DNA of 19,018 nt from JAPLKX01 sp035530195 (GTDB lineage Bacteria > Hydrogenedentota > Hydrogenedentia > Hydrogenedentales > SLHB01), in assembly GCA_035530195.1 (NCBI GenBank), contig DATKVG010000229.1, positions 1 through 19,018 of the forward strand, written 5' to 3'. Shown piece by piece: positions 9,361 to 15,888 of the stretch. Each line of letters begins with the position of its first letter. The stretch's first letter is position 1. The notes under the pieces were generated by a model that saw only the letters and a list, made by a program, of their open reading frames with translations, was not told where the DNA came from and made no database searches. Both the position numbers and the translations under genes were made by a program.

Positions 9361-9408
9361 GTTCCCGGAACGGTAACGGGAACAACAGGCTCCGGCGGCT
9401 TATGCCGC
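9361..9408. promoter_or_regulatory. Two inverted repeats in the tamA/lipoprotein divergent region
   Basis: GTTCCCG at 9361-9367 is matched by its reverse complement at 9377-9383 across 9 nt. GCGGC at 9395-9399 is matched at 9404-9408 around a TTAT loop. Both lie in the 141-bp space between the divergent starts, so they could be operators or form hairpins in the tamA mRNA leader. The repeats are seen directly; any role is inference. Confidence 0.35.
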
Positions 9409-9446
9409 AGCAAGGTCCTCCTTCGAACTTTTCCATTCCCGCATGG

Positions 9447-9452
9447 TACACT
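9447..9452 (+). promoter_or_regulatory. Weak candidate -10 element for the lipoprotein gene
   Basis: TACACT agrees with TATAAT at four of six positions and lies 30 bp before the chosen ATG. No good -35 is present: TTCGAA at 9422-9427 is the nearest and is spaced at 19 bp. This is a weak call. Confidence 0.2.
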
Positions 9453-9481
9453 ATCAGCGGCTTTTTAACGAGGGTCTGGTA

Positions 9482-10585
9482 ATGAACAGGACATGGCGCC
9501 GCTTCACCGTTCTGCTGATTTCGATGGTTTTGCTGGTAATCACATCCGGCTGCGGCATGATCGCCGACAAAGACCGCATCCGCATCGCGAAAGTCAACGA
9601 GGATTACATCACACGGGGCGATTTGTACCGCGTGCTCCGCGAGATGCCCGACGACGAACGGCCCGCCATCCGCAACAAGGGCGACCTGCTGCGCGTGCTC
9701 AACACCTACGTCGACGAGCAGGTCAAGGCGCCGCTCGTGCCGGTGGTCGAGCAGCAACTCGGCCCGGGAAAAGATCTGGTGCCGCGCCAGGCCGCCGCAC
9801 AACGCTTTTTTGCCGAACATCCCGACGGCAATTACGAGGTCATATACCAGATCCAGGACCCCGCGGCCGTTGATATGACGCAGGACGAACTCGAGTTCAA
9901 CAAGCAGGAGGTCGAACTGCGCATCGACCAGGTGCTCGACAAGATGAAGGCCGATGCCGCCGTCATGTACACCGCGATAAACGCTTACAAAAACAAAGAA
10001 CTCGCCATCGAAGACCAGGAGTTCGAGCAGGAGTACGGGTTCCGCAAAGACAGCCTCAAGACGCTCGAGTGGATGAAATTCCGGGCCGTCCGATTCCCGG
10101 CGGACGAGCCCGATTCCGAACGCGGCGCCGCGGACGTCCGCAGGCGGATCGAGGCGGGAGAAACGTTCGAGGCCGTCTTCAACGAGATGGCTGCGAAGAA
10201 GCCCGGGAGCGTCATCGAATCCGAGATCGAGAACAATCCCGGCCTCGAACGGTTCCGCGGGTTCTGGATGAGCGCGTCCGGCGCCGAGAAAGGCACCGTG
10301 CTTGGGCCGGTTTTCCTGCCCGAATACCAAGTGATGGTGGAAGTCCAGGGGCGGCGCGGCTCGCGCAACATGCCCGCCGCATACCTCGTGCTGGAAGTGG
10401 TCGACCACAAGCCCGAACGCACCCTCACACTCGAAGAGGCAAAACCAAGGCTCGCACCAACCATCCTCGTATCCAAAATGATGCAGCGCCTCCGCGAACA
10501 AAACGGCGTCGAAATCTACGAAGACAAACTCCCCGACCCCTCGATGTTTGTCGACCAGTTCGGCCAGTCCACCGTCCCCATGTAA
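9482..10585 (+). CDS. SurA/parvulin-like periplasmic lipoprotein (degenerate PPIase)
   Basis: The product has 367 residues. A basic N-terminus, a hydrophobic core at about 8-20 and the lipobox-like TSGC with Cys24 indicate export and lipidation. The segment after the Cys (IAKVNEDYITRGDLYRVLRE) is typical of the SurA N-terminal chaperone domain. A coiled, charged stretch follows at about 130-190. Residues 196-310 follow the order of a rotamase (parvulin) domain: a strand where family members have RHIL, then RIEAGETFEAVFNEMA, then a late LGPVFLPEY and YLVLEVVDHK. The usual active-site His of the first strand is replaced (MKFRAVRF), so catalysis is doubtful and a holdase role is more likely. The start at 9482 is preferred to 9443 because GAGGG lies 7 nt upstream and it gives a clean lipoprotein signal. 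Divergence from tamAB suggests an outer-membrane biogenesis role, by inference. Confidence 0.75.
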   Translation: MNRTWRRFTVLLISMVLLVITSGCGMIADKDRIRIAKVNEDYITRGDLYRVLREMPDDERPAIRNKGDLLRVLNTYVDEQVKAPLVPVVEQQLGPGKDLVPRQAAAQRFFAEHPDGNYEVIYQIQDPAAVDMTQDELEFNKQEVELRIDQVLDKMKADAAVMYTAINAYKNKELAIEDQEFEQEYGFRKDSLKTLEWMKFRAVRFPADEPDSERGAADVRRRIEAGETFEAVFNEMAAKKPGSVIESEIENNPGLERFRGFWMSASGAEKGTVLGPVFLPEYQVMVEVQGRRGSRNMPAAYLVLEVVDHKPERTLTLEEAKPRLAPTILVSKMMQRLREQNGVEIYEDKLPDPSMFVDQFGQSTVPM

Positions 10586-10587
10586 GC

Positions 10588-10651
10588 AAAAAACGGGGAC
10601 TGACTCGCCTTTTTCGGCAGTTTGAAAAAGGCGTGTCTGTCCCCGCTTTTT
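10588..10651. terminator. Long REP-like palindrome acting as terminator after the lipoprotein gene
   Basis: Arms 10588-10615 and 10624-10651 are complementary at 25 of 28 positions around an 8-nt loop. The core pairs are GGGGAC with GTCCCC and GCCTTTTTC with GAAAAAGGC, and the right arm ends in TTTTT. It starts 2 nt after the lipoprotein stop. It should terminate that transcript, and its A/T ends are symmetrical enough to work in both directions. Its length and composition resemble dispersed REP or MITE palindromes rather than a simple terminator. Confidence 0.75.
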
Positions 10652-10746
10652 ACGGTTGTCCCCACTTTTCGCGCCCTTCTCTCCGGGTGCCATTTTTATC
10701 GTTTACGGCGTAGGCCAGCCCTCATAACCAACTGTCCCCGCTTTTC
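10638..10746 (+). repeat. Three copies of a TGTCCCC-[GA]-CTTTT half-arm
   Basis: The right arm of the palindrome, beginning TGTCCCC, recurs at 10638-10651, 10657-10670 and 10733-10746, differing at one or two bases. Only the first has its matching left arm. The others look like decayed or partial copies of the same dispersed palindrome. The 10586-10936 space otherwise holds the palindrome, the inverted repeat and the promoter described separately; no gene is seen in it. Confidence 0.5.
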
Positions 10747-10805
10747 TCGGCCCTCAAGACACTGCTGCGCCTCTTCACCAGCACATCTCCCCGCTCCCCA
10801 ATCTC

Positions 10806-10850
10806 AAAAAGAATCCCACGGAAACTTTAGCTTGACGACGGATTCTTTTT
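10806..10850. repeat. Perfect 11-bp inverted repeat across the dynamin promoter
   Basis: AAAAAGAATCC at 10806-10816 is matched exactly by GGATTCTTTTT at 10840-10850 across 23 nt. The -35 hexamer at 10832-10837 lies in the loop and the right arm fills the promoter spacer. It could be an operator, or the right arm with its T run could be a weak terminator for readthrough from upstream. Confidence 0.5.
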
Positions 10851-10860
10851 TATCTACATT
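10832..10860 (+). promoter_or_regulatory. Sigma-70-type promoter of the dynamin-like gene
   Basis: TTGACG at 10832-10837, a 17-bp spacer and TACATT at 10855-10860 match the consensus at five and four of six positions with ideal spacing. Transcription would begin near 10867 and give a 70-nt leader ending in AGGGAG, 7 nt before the ATG. Confidence 0.65.
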
Positions 10861-10936
10861 TCCTGCGTGCTCGCAACCAGGCGGGCCGTAATACTGGGGT
10901 TCGGACTCTTATTCTGCGCGTGCAGGGAGAACCACC

Positions 10937-13177
10937 ATGGACATCGGTAAACACCTCGAAGAGCGGGCTTGGGCCTTCACGGCTCTGGATGAACTACAGG
11001 CGTTTTTAGAAGATGCCGATTTCGAGGGGGGCGTCCCTGAAGAACGCACCCTGATCGAACGGAAACGAAAAGAACTTCGGGAAGGCAAGTACCGCGTGGT
11101 GTTTCTCGGCGCGTTCAACGTCGGCAAATCGGCCCTCATCAACGCATTCCTCGGCGATGAGTACCTGCCCACCATCCTCGAGGAATGCACCACGAAAATC
11201 GCACACATCAGCCGCGGCGACCTCATGACGGCTGTCCTGAACCTCCATCACAAATCTACCGACGACGATCTCGCCGCGTTGCGGCTGCTGATCGAGCACG
11301 CCGGCATCGACGCGGCCGTGGCCGAAGTCGAAGGCCGGTGTGAAATTAACGTCACGTTCGCCAACCCGCACGCCCGCGATCTGCTCCGCGTGTTGCGACC
11401 GCTCACGACCGTCAACGCCGAAGAAGAGTTTCCGCAACTCCGTGCGTTGCGCCAAAAGTTCGACGAGGTTTTCATTGCCCTGCCCAACAAGTTCCTCCCG
11501 GACGACGTCGCGCTGGTCGACTCGCCCGGCGTCCACAGCATCAGCGAAACCAACACCCGGATCGCCAACGAGATCATCCCGCACAGCCACGTCGTCGTCT
11601 GCCTCATCGACAGCCAGAGCGCCGGCAACGAGCAGAACCGCGAGTTCGTCGAGCAGATCGTCAGCCACCGGCACCGAAAACTGTTCTTCGTCATCAACAA
11701 GTCCGATCAGCTCAATTTCGAAGAAATCGACCCGGGAGGCTATCGCGGCCCGGCCAAAGACCTGTTCCGCAGCCTCGATGGCGTGGTCAACCGGCCCGAG
11801 ACGTTTTTTGTATCGAGCCTGTACGGGCTGGTGGGCGCCCAGTTATCGAGCGGCAAGATCACGCTGGGCGATCTCGACAACAACCGCAAAATTAAAATCC
11901 CGATGGCCATGCTGCGTGAGTTTCTTATGGACGACCGTCCCACGGCGCGCATCGCGTCGCATTTGCTCGAGCAGAGCAACATCGAACGGCTCAGAACGCG
12001 GCTGATCGAGTACCTCTACAAGGAGAACCGGGAAGGCGCCGTCCTCGAATCCGTCTGCCGATTCCTCGACAACCGCGCCTGGGCCTATTCGCGACCGCTC
12101 CAAACCAAGCTCGAAATGGCCCGCGACATTCCGCGCCTCGCCCAACTCGACCGAAACCAGGCGCGCCTCGCCGACCAGCTCGCCGACATCCGAATCAAGG
12201 CCGAGCGCGCCACCGCCAGGTACGGCGTAATGTCGGGCGGCGGCGAGTTCGATGGCGCCTCATACACCGGTTACGAGGCCATCGCGACGAAGATGTTTTC
12301 CGAAATCGAACTCGAAAAAAACGTCATGCTACCCGTGCGCCAGTGGTTGGCGCCCCGTCAAAACATCAAGATCGCGCGCAATAAAAAATTCGCGCCGGTC
12401 CGCGAGAAACTCGAGCAGGCCATGGACGCCTACCTCGACCGCGTCCGCGGTGAACTGAACAAGGCGATCGCGGCCGCTGAACAATCGACGCTGGCCGAGA
12501 TGGGTGAACTTTCCTCGGGCATATCGGCCGACGCGCCCATCGAGGTTCAGCGCGGCGAGGTCGGTCCGGTATGCGCCCGGCTCGCCGGCTCCTACATTGG
12601 CTATGGCTTCCTGGGTCTCGTCGCCGGAGGCGCAATCGGCGCGACGGCTGGCGCGGCCGGCCTGATTCCGCCGCTGCCCGACCTCGCGATACTGCCCCCG
12701 CAGATTGCTGACGCGGTCGGCGCTGTTATGACGATGGCGGCCCCGTACGCGCCGCAGGCCGTGGTTGTCGGCGCGGCGGCAGGCAAGCTGGCCGGGCTTG
12801 TGTTGGCGCTGTTCCTGCGCACCGTGACGGCCACACGCGTCCGCCGCAACCGGCTCGCCGCCCTGTGTCTCGACCGCACCCGGCAACTCCTGGCGCGCGC
12901 GGAAGGCAAGCCCGCCGCGACGCCGGTTCTCGATCAACTCAAGAACGGGCTGGCTGCGCGCCGCGACCAGTTCGGCGAAGCCGTCCGCGTCATTTTTGCA
13001 GGCAAGATTGCCGATCTCACGCGCGAGATCCGCGTCATTCAAGAAGAGGCTGAGGCCCTGCGCGAAAAACAACGACAGACTATTGCCCGGCTCGAACCCA
13101 AGCTCGAAGCCCTTACCGACCTCCGTAAAAAAGCCGCTGACATCGCCGAAGAAAACGCACCCAAAGTCACAGTATAA
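10937..13177 (+). CDS. Bacterial dynamin-like GTPase
   Basis: A large membrane-remodelling GTPase of 746 residues. The G domain has the P-loop GAFNVGKS at 58-65, a switch-I Thr at 85-86, DSPG at 195-198 and NKSD at 254-257, in the order and spacing of dynamin-family proteins. Long helices at about 365-430 and 450-525 should form the stalk. Two hydrophobic, Gly/Ala-rich segments at about 551-578 and 598-628 are suited to act as a membrane paddle or paired helices. Residues 690-740 return as a charged coiled coil, as in bacterial dynamins whose C-terminus completes the neck. Many bacterial dynamins come in tandem pairs; this one is alone. The gene has its own promoter, a good SD and a strong terminator, so it is a monocistronic unit. 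The biological role (membrane stress repair, fusion, phage tolerance) cannot be told from here. Confidence 0.85.
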   Translation: MDIGKHLEERAWAFTALDELQAFLEDADFEGGVPEERTLIERKRKELREGKYRVVFLGAFNVGKSALINAFLGDEYLPTILEECTTKIAHISRGDLMTAVLNLHHKSTDDDLAALRLLIEHAGIDAAVAEVEGRCEINVTFANPHARDLLRVLRPLTTVNAEEEFPQLRALRQKFDEVFIALPNKFLPDDVALVDSPGVHSISETNTRIANEIIPHSHVVVCLIDSQSAGNEQNREFVEQIVSHRHRKLFFVINKSDQLNFEEIDPGGYRGPAKDLFRSLDGVVNRPETFFVSSLYGLVGAQLSSGKITLGDLDNNRKIKIPMAMLREFLMDDRPTARIASHLLEQSNIERLRTRLIEYLYKENREGAVLESVCRFLDNRAWAYSRPLQTKLEMARDIPRLAQLDRNQARLADQLADIRIKAERATARYGVMSGGGEFDGASYTGYEAIATKMFSEIELEKNVMLPVRQWLAPRQNIKIARNKKFAPVREKLEQAMDAYLDRVRGELNKAIAAAEQSTLAEMGELSSGISADAPIEVQRGEVGPVCARLAGSYIGYGFLGLVAGGAIGATAGAAGLIPPLPDLAILPPQIADAVGAVMTMAAPYAPQAVVVGAAAGKLAGLVLALFLRTVTATRVRRNRLAALCLDRTRQLLARAEGKPAATPVLDQLKNGLAARRDQFGEAVRVIFAGKIADLTREIRVIQEEAEALREKQRQTIARLEPKLEALTDLRKKAADIAEENAPKVTV

Positions 13178-13180
13178 CCA

Positions 13181-13251
13181 CGTTGGGACGCCCCCCGGCT
13201 GTTGTGGGGGGTGTCCCTTTTTTGACTCTAGAAAACAAACCTACCCCCCCC
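13181..13251. repeat. Dispersed palindromic repeat, copy A
   Basis: The terminator sits in a longer repeat. GTTGGGACGCCCCCC, the GGTGTCCC arm, a T-rich stretch with TTGA, CTCT or TTCT, and then a C-rich tail are shared in the same order and orientation with 14884-14967. Homology extends well past the hairpin, so this is a duplicated element and not just two similar terminators. Confidence 0.55.
13185..13223 (+). terminator. Strong intrinsic terminator of the dynamin-like gene
   Basis: Bases 13185-13196 (GGGACG then six C) pair with 13206-13217 over 12 positions including one G-U, around a 9-nt loop, followed directly by TTTTTT. It begins 7 nt after the stop codon. A related element lies at 14888-14935. 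Confidence 0.9.
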
Positions 13252-13284
13252 GCAAAACCCCACAAAACCCATTGGTGTTTTTTG

Positions 13285-13313
13285 TTGACAGAAAAGATAC
13301 GGGCGTATACAAT
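13285..13313 (+). promoter_or_regulatory. Near-consensus sigma-70 promoter of the zinc-ribbon gene
   Basis: TTGACA at 13285-13290 (six of six), a 17-bp spacer, and TACAAT at 13308-13313 (five of six). It is the best promoter in the window. The predicted transcript start near 13320 rules out the upstream ATG at 13326, whose SD would not be transcribed, and leaves the ATG at 13365 with AGGGAG 8 nt upstream. Confidence 0.8.
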
Positions 13314-13364
13314 AGAGGTGGTGTCATGTTGGAGTTGGGCCAAGAGTGTCAGGGAGAGCAGCTT

Positions 13365-14723
13365 ATGCAATGCCCAAATCCGGAGTGCGGCGCCACAGTA
13401 GACGACGGCGCGCATGTCTGCCCGCATTGTGGAACGGCTCTGACGGCCAAGCGCAGCGAGAGGCGCGGCATAGAAGATCCGACGCCGGCGGCCCTCGTCG
13501 GGCGCGCTCGAAAGTTGGCGACTGCAAGTTTGATCCTGGGCATTGTCGCGTGTGCTCTGCCTTGGGCCGGCTCTGCCGCACTTAATGCGTTGGGTTTTCA
13601 GGCCGAATGGCGCCCGCCTTTCGTTGGGACGCTCTTACCCGTTTCGTATCTTCTGTTTGCAGGCGCGACGATTGCCTCCTTGGTTATAGCGCTTGCGGCC
13701 ATTGTCGCGGGACATCTTGCCATCGCCAGGGGCGGCGGGACGCGGCGTTCACTGATCGGAGCCTTGGTCATCTACCCTGCGGGCGCGCTGATTATTCTAT
13801 TTTGCCCGCTTCTTGTCGGCCTGCATATTCCCCAGGGTATTCTTTTTATTGGGATGCTCGCATTTCCCTCGCTATTCGTGGCGCTTGCGGCCTTTGTCTT
13901 CGTACACATCGCCGTCACCAGGTTCAGGCGCGTTCCCCAAACAGGCGGCGCAACCTGGCGCCCCGTTTTGGGAACCCTGCTTGGCTATCTAAACATCGCG
14001 CTGATTGCGCTGCTAGCCCTTGCGTTCTTTGGCAAGGGCCGCCATAACTCGGATAGCGCCATCTGCGGGAACAGCCTTAAGCAGATAGGACGCGTGTTGC
14101 AGGTAGAATATGTCAACGAGATTGAAGGACAGTTTTATCCCCCATTGTCCTCGCAGCCCGGTGTGCTCATGTTCGCAGCCGATGAGGTTCCTCAGAAGGA
14201 TGTTATCGGCCCGCTCCTTACCTGTCCGACCATACGCTACGCCGACCAGCCGACCACAGGCCCCGCCAGCCCCTTCGACGACCAGAGCTACTTCTACCTC
14301 GGATATGCCGTCCTCAACGACGACGATGTTGAGGCGTTCGCGCAGGCCTACCGCGAGCGGCTCGCCGAAATCGAGAAACCCGAAGGCCGGGTATTTCACG
14401 AAGACCTGGTAGTGCAAATCGGCGGAAGAACCCGCGTCCTCCACAGGTTACGCGAGGGCGTGGAACGTGTTCTGATCAGCGAGGATGCCGCACCAAGTAA
14501 CGACGTTGCCGCAGCCGCCCGTATTCAAAATGAGATCCCTGTTCTTATCGAACGCGACCTGGGCGGCCATATTGAATATCTTGGGAATCCTGCCACCCCC
14601 ATCCGCGTCGCCAAGGTTCTGTACATGAGCGGTGACGTTCGGTTCGTTCCAAGCGGCAAATGGCCCGTAACCGAAAAAACCCAGCGCATCCTCGCCGAAC
14701 TGGCAAAATCTCCGCCGCAGTAG
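13365..14723 (+). CDS. Zinc-ribbon, five-helix membrane protein with pseudopilin-like C-terminal domain
   Basis: The product has 452 residues and no assigned function. A zinc ribbon opens it (Cys3, Cys8, Cys19, Cys22). Hydrophobic segments at about 52-76, 92-122, 129-153, 158-185 and 201-223 predict five membrane helices, with GHLAIARGGGTRRSLIGALV resembling DUF4190 repeats. The soluble tail, 226-452, starts CGNSLKQIG and has YPPLSS, then late VAKVLYMSGDVRFVPSGKWP. These phrases match the order seen in the pseudopilin-like DUF1559 type proteins of planctomycetes and relatives (CxNNLKQIG to LYxDGHVxF), but the DGH is altered to SGD. The start was chosen from promoter position and SD. Third-codon positions look less GC-rich than in neighbouring genes. 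It is a monocistronic unit between two copies of a dispersed palindrome. Confidence 0.7.
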   Translation: MQCPNPECGATVDDGAHVCPHCGTALTAKRSERRGIEDPTPAALVGRARKLATASLILGIVACALPWAGSAALNALGFQAEWRPPFVGTLLPVSYLLFAGATIASLVIALAAIVAGHLAIARGGGTRRSLIGALVIYPAGALIILFCPLLVGLHIPQGILFIGMLAFPSLFVALAAFVFVHIAVTRFRRVPQTGGATWRPVLGTLLGYLNIALIALLALAFFGKGRHNSDSAICGNSLKQIGRVLQVEYVNEIEGQFYPPLSSQPGVLMFAADEVPQKDVIGPLLTCPTIRYADQPTTGPASPFDDQSYFYLGYAVLNDDDVEAFAQAYRERLAEIEKPEGRVFHEDLVVQIGGRTRVLHRLREGVERVLISEDAAPSNDVAAAARIQNEIPVLIERDLGGHIEYLGNPATPIRVAKVLYMSGDVRFVPSGKWPVTEKTQRILAELAKSPPQ

Positions 14724-14740
14724 GCGCGGTCTTCCAGCCC

Positions 14741-14870
14741 GCACCGTCCAGACCACAGGCTTGCATCAACGAAGCAGGCGCAGGCCGACCCAAAAGCGGA
14801 ATGATCCTGGTCTTACTGCAATCAACCCGCTTGTGGCGTAGACATCGGCCGCGCCGTTCAGACCACAGGC
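14741..14870 (+). repeat. 20-bp direct repeat, 110 bp apart
   Basis: GC[AG]CCGT[CT]CAGACCACAGGC occurs at 14741-14760 and 14851-14870, identical at 18 of 20 positions, in the non-coding space after the zinc-ribbon gene. The sequence between the copies shows no reading frame that looks coding. This could be a target duplication or part of an intergenic repeat array. Confidence 0.5.
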
Positions 14871-14883
14871 CTCAGCTTAGCCC

Positions 14884-14967
14884 AGTTGGGACGCCCCCCG
14901 CCGCGCTTCTCAGCGCGCTTTGTGGGAGGTGTCCCATTCTTGATTCTTACAGACAGCCTTCCCCCTT
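14884..14967. repeat. Dispersed palindromic repeat, copy B (terminator-like)
   Basis: Arms 14888-14899 and 14924-14935 pair at 11 of 12 positions including one G-U. Inside them a second stem, CGCGC at 14902-14906 with GCGCG at 14913-14917, replaces the plain loop of copy A. The flanks match copy A in order. The hairpin is followed by ATTCTTGATTCTT instead of a pure T run, so termination would be weaker. It can serve the 3' end of the zinc-ribbon gene, 165 bp upstream, or the membrane gene ending at 14997 on the other strand. Confidence 0.55.
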
Positions 14968-14973
14968 CTTCAC

Positions 14974-14997
14974 ATCCTGTAAATCCCGTTATCCTGT
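14974..14997 (-). repeat. Short tandem ATCC[TC]GT units at the 3' end of the membrane gene
   Basis: ATCCTGT, ATCCCGT and ATCCTGT begin at 14974, 14983 and 14991. On the minus strand they read as ACAGGAT-type units that start in the stop codon of the membrane gene. I recall ACAGGAT/TTTACAGGAT-type intergenic repeats from many environmental genomes; this is an impression and was not searched. Confidence 0.4.
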
Positions 14998-15656
14998 CAG
15001 AATAGATTCGGTTCGAACAATCCCCGCAGCGGGTATGCCACCACCGCCCCGATTCCGGCTGCCACCAGCGTGAGCGCGATGGCGCTCGCCGCCAAATGCA
15101 GTGCCGCCTTCTTCCCCTGCAGGTCGTACACTTTCTTATACGTGCTGAATTGCCACAGCAGCGCCGCTACCGCCGTACCCAGGTACAGCGGCGTCAGCCA
15201 CCACGGCGCCGGCGCGCCCGATTCACGCAACGCGACCGACATCATCTGGCTGAAACTGAACCCGCCGAACCCGGCGCCCGCGAGGTACGCCACCACCGGC
15301 AGCGGGATCAGCAACGGCATCAACGTCCGGCTCAGACGCCCTGTCGCCCACCCGAAATGTTCGCGCCGCCCCCCGAAAAACGGCGCCGTCACCGTCAGCG
15401 CGCCCACCCACAACATACCTGCAACCGGAAACGCCACCAGCCAGTGGGCCGCCTGCAGTTTCGTCGATGCGTTCAAAACCGAGAAGTAATAGAGGATCAG
15501 CGCCGCGCAAGCTTCCGGCAGCGGAAGCGGAATCGGGATGCCCGTCCGCCCGTAGTACGTAAACACGTAGTACCACCCGACACTGACCGCCACCAGCAGC
15601 CAAATCAGGACCGCTTTCAACAGATCTTTCTTGTAGCGGCCAAACATCAAGCCCAT
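14997..15656 (-). CDS. Unrecognised multi-pass membrane protein
   Basis: The product has 219 residues. Hydrophobic segments at about 13-35, 46-62, 72-95, 112-132, 152-170 and 184-208 suggest five or six membrane helices. A basic N-terminus (GRYKK) and basic loop at 173-183 (YKK, GKK) suggest both lie in the cytoplasm. Several Gly/Phe-rich turns (GAGFGGFSF) occur, but no motif I recognise. The YIP1-like (PF04893) family of small planctomycete membrane proteins is a possible match, held loosely. The start at 15656 has GAGGA six bases upstream on its strand. The stop of the small reading frame upstream is nine bases away, so the two are probably cotranscribed. The Met at residue 4 is an alternative start. 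Confidence 0.6.
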   Translation of the reverse strand: MGLMFGRYKKDLLKAVLIWLLVAVSVGWYYVFTYYGRTGIPIPLPLPEACAALILYYFSVLNASTKLQAAHWLVAFPVAGMLWVGALTVTAPFFGGRREHFGWATGRLSRTLMPLLIPLPVVAYLAGAGFGGFSFSQMMSVALRESGAPAPWWLTPLYLGTAVAALLWQFSTYKKVYDLQGKKAALHLAASAIALTLVAAGIGAVVAYPLRGLFEPNLF

Positions 15657-15665
15657 GCAACGTCC

Positions 15666-15854
15666 TCACATCCGCGGGCACGGCGGCCCCTGCTTTTGCC
15701 GCCGCCTCGACCTCGACACCATACGCCAAGCCACGTAGCCAATCAACGCGATCAGCCCCGCTGTGCCGACAATCAGCGGGATCGGCATCGGTCCCAGCAA
15801 ACTCTCCGGCCGCGGCCCCGGCGCCGGCCACTTCCCGGAACTCCGCGATGGCAA
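15666..15854 (-). CDS. Possible small single-pass membrane protein
   Basis: Up to 62 residues if it starts at the TTG at 15854, or 40 if at the ATG at 15788. A proline-rich stretch is followed by one clear membrane helix (PIPLIVGTAGLIALIGYVAW) and a strongly basic tail (SRSRRRQKQ). The stop overlaps the SD of the downstream membrane gene, which fits an operon. Neither start has a good SD and I know no homologue, so the frame could be chance in GC-rich DNA. The helix followed by positive charges is the main reason to list it. Confidence 0.35.
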   Translation of the reverse strand: MPSRSSGKWPAPGPRPESLLGPMPIPLIVGTAGLIALIGYVAWRMVSRSRRRQKQGPPCPRM

Positions 15855-15888
15855 GACTCGCCGGAATACTCAAGATGTTTCCGGCAAT

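Noticed and set aside
9347..10693. 448-codon minus-strand frame over the lipoprotein gene
   Set aside because: No domain; it runs through the terminator palindrome and opposes a gene with a signal peptide, lipobox and SD.
12996..13364. Upstream extension of the zinc-ribbon protein into the dynamin gene
   Set aside because: It would overlap the dynamin 3' end, cross its terminator and precede the promoter. The ATG at 13365 fits promoter, SD and the zinc-ribbon opening.
10937..14723. Dynamin plus zinc-ribbon membrane protein as one defence or membrane system
   Set aside because: Each has its own strong promoter, and a strong terminator separates them. No other defence gene, integrase or tRNA is near.
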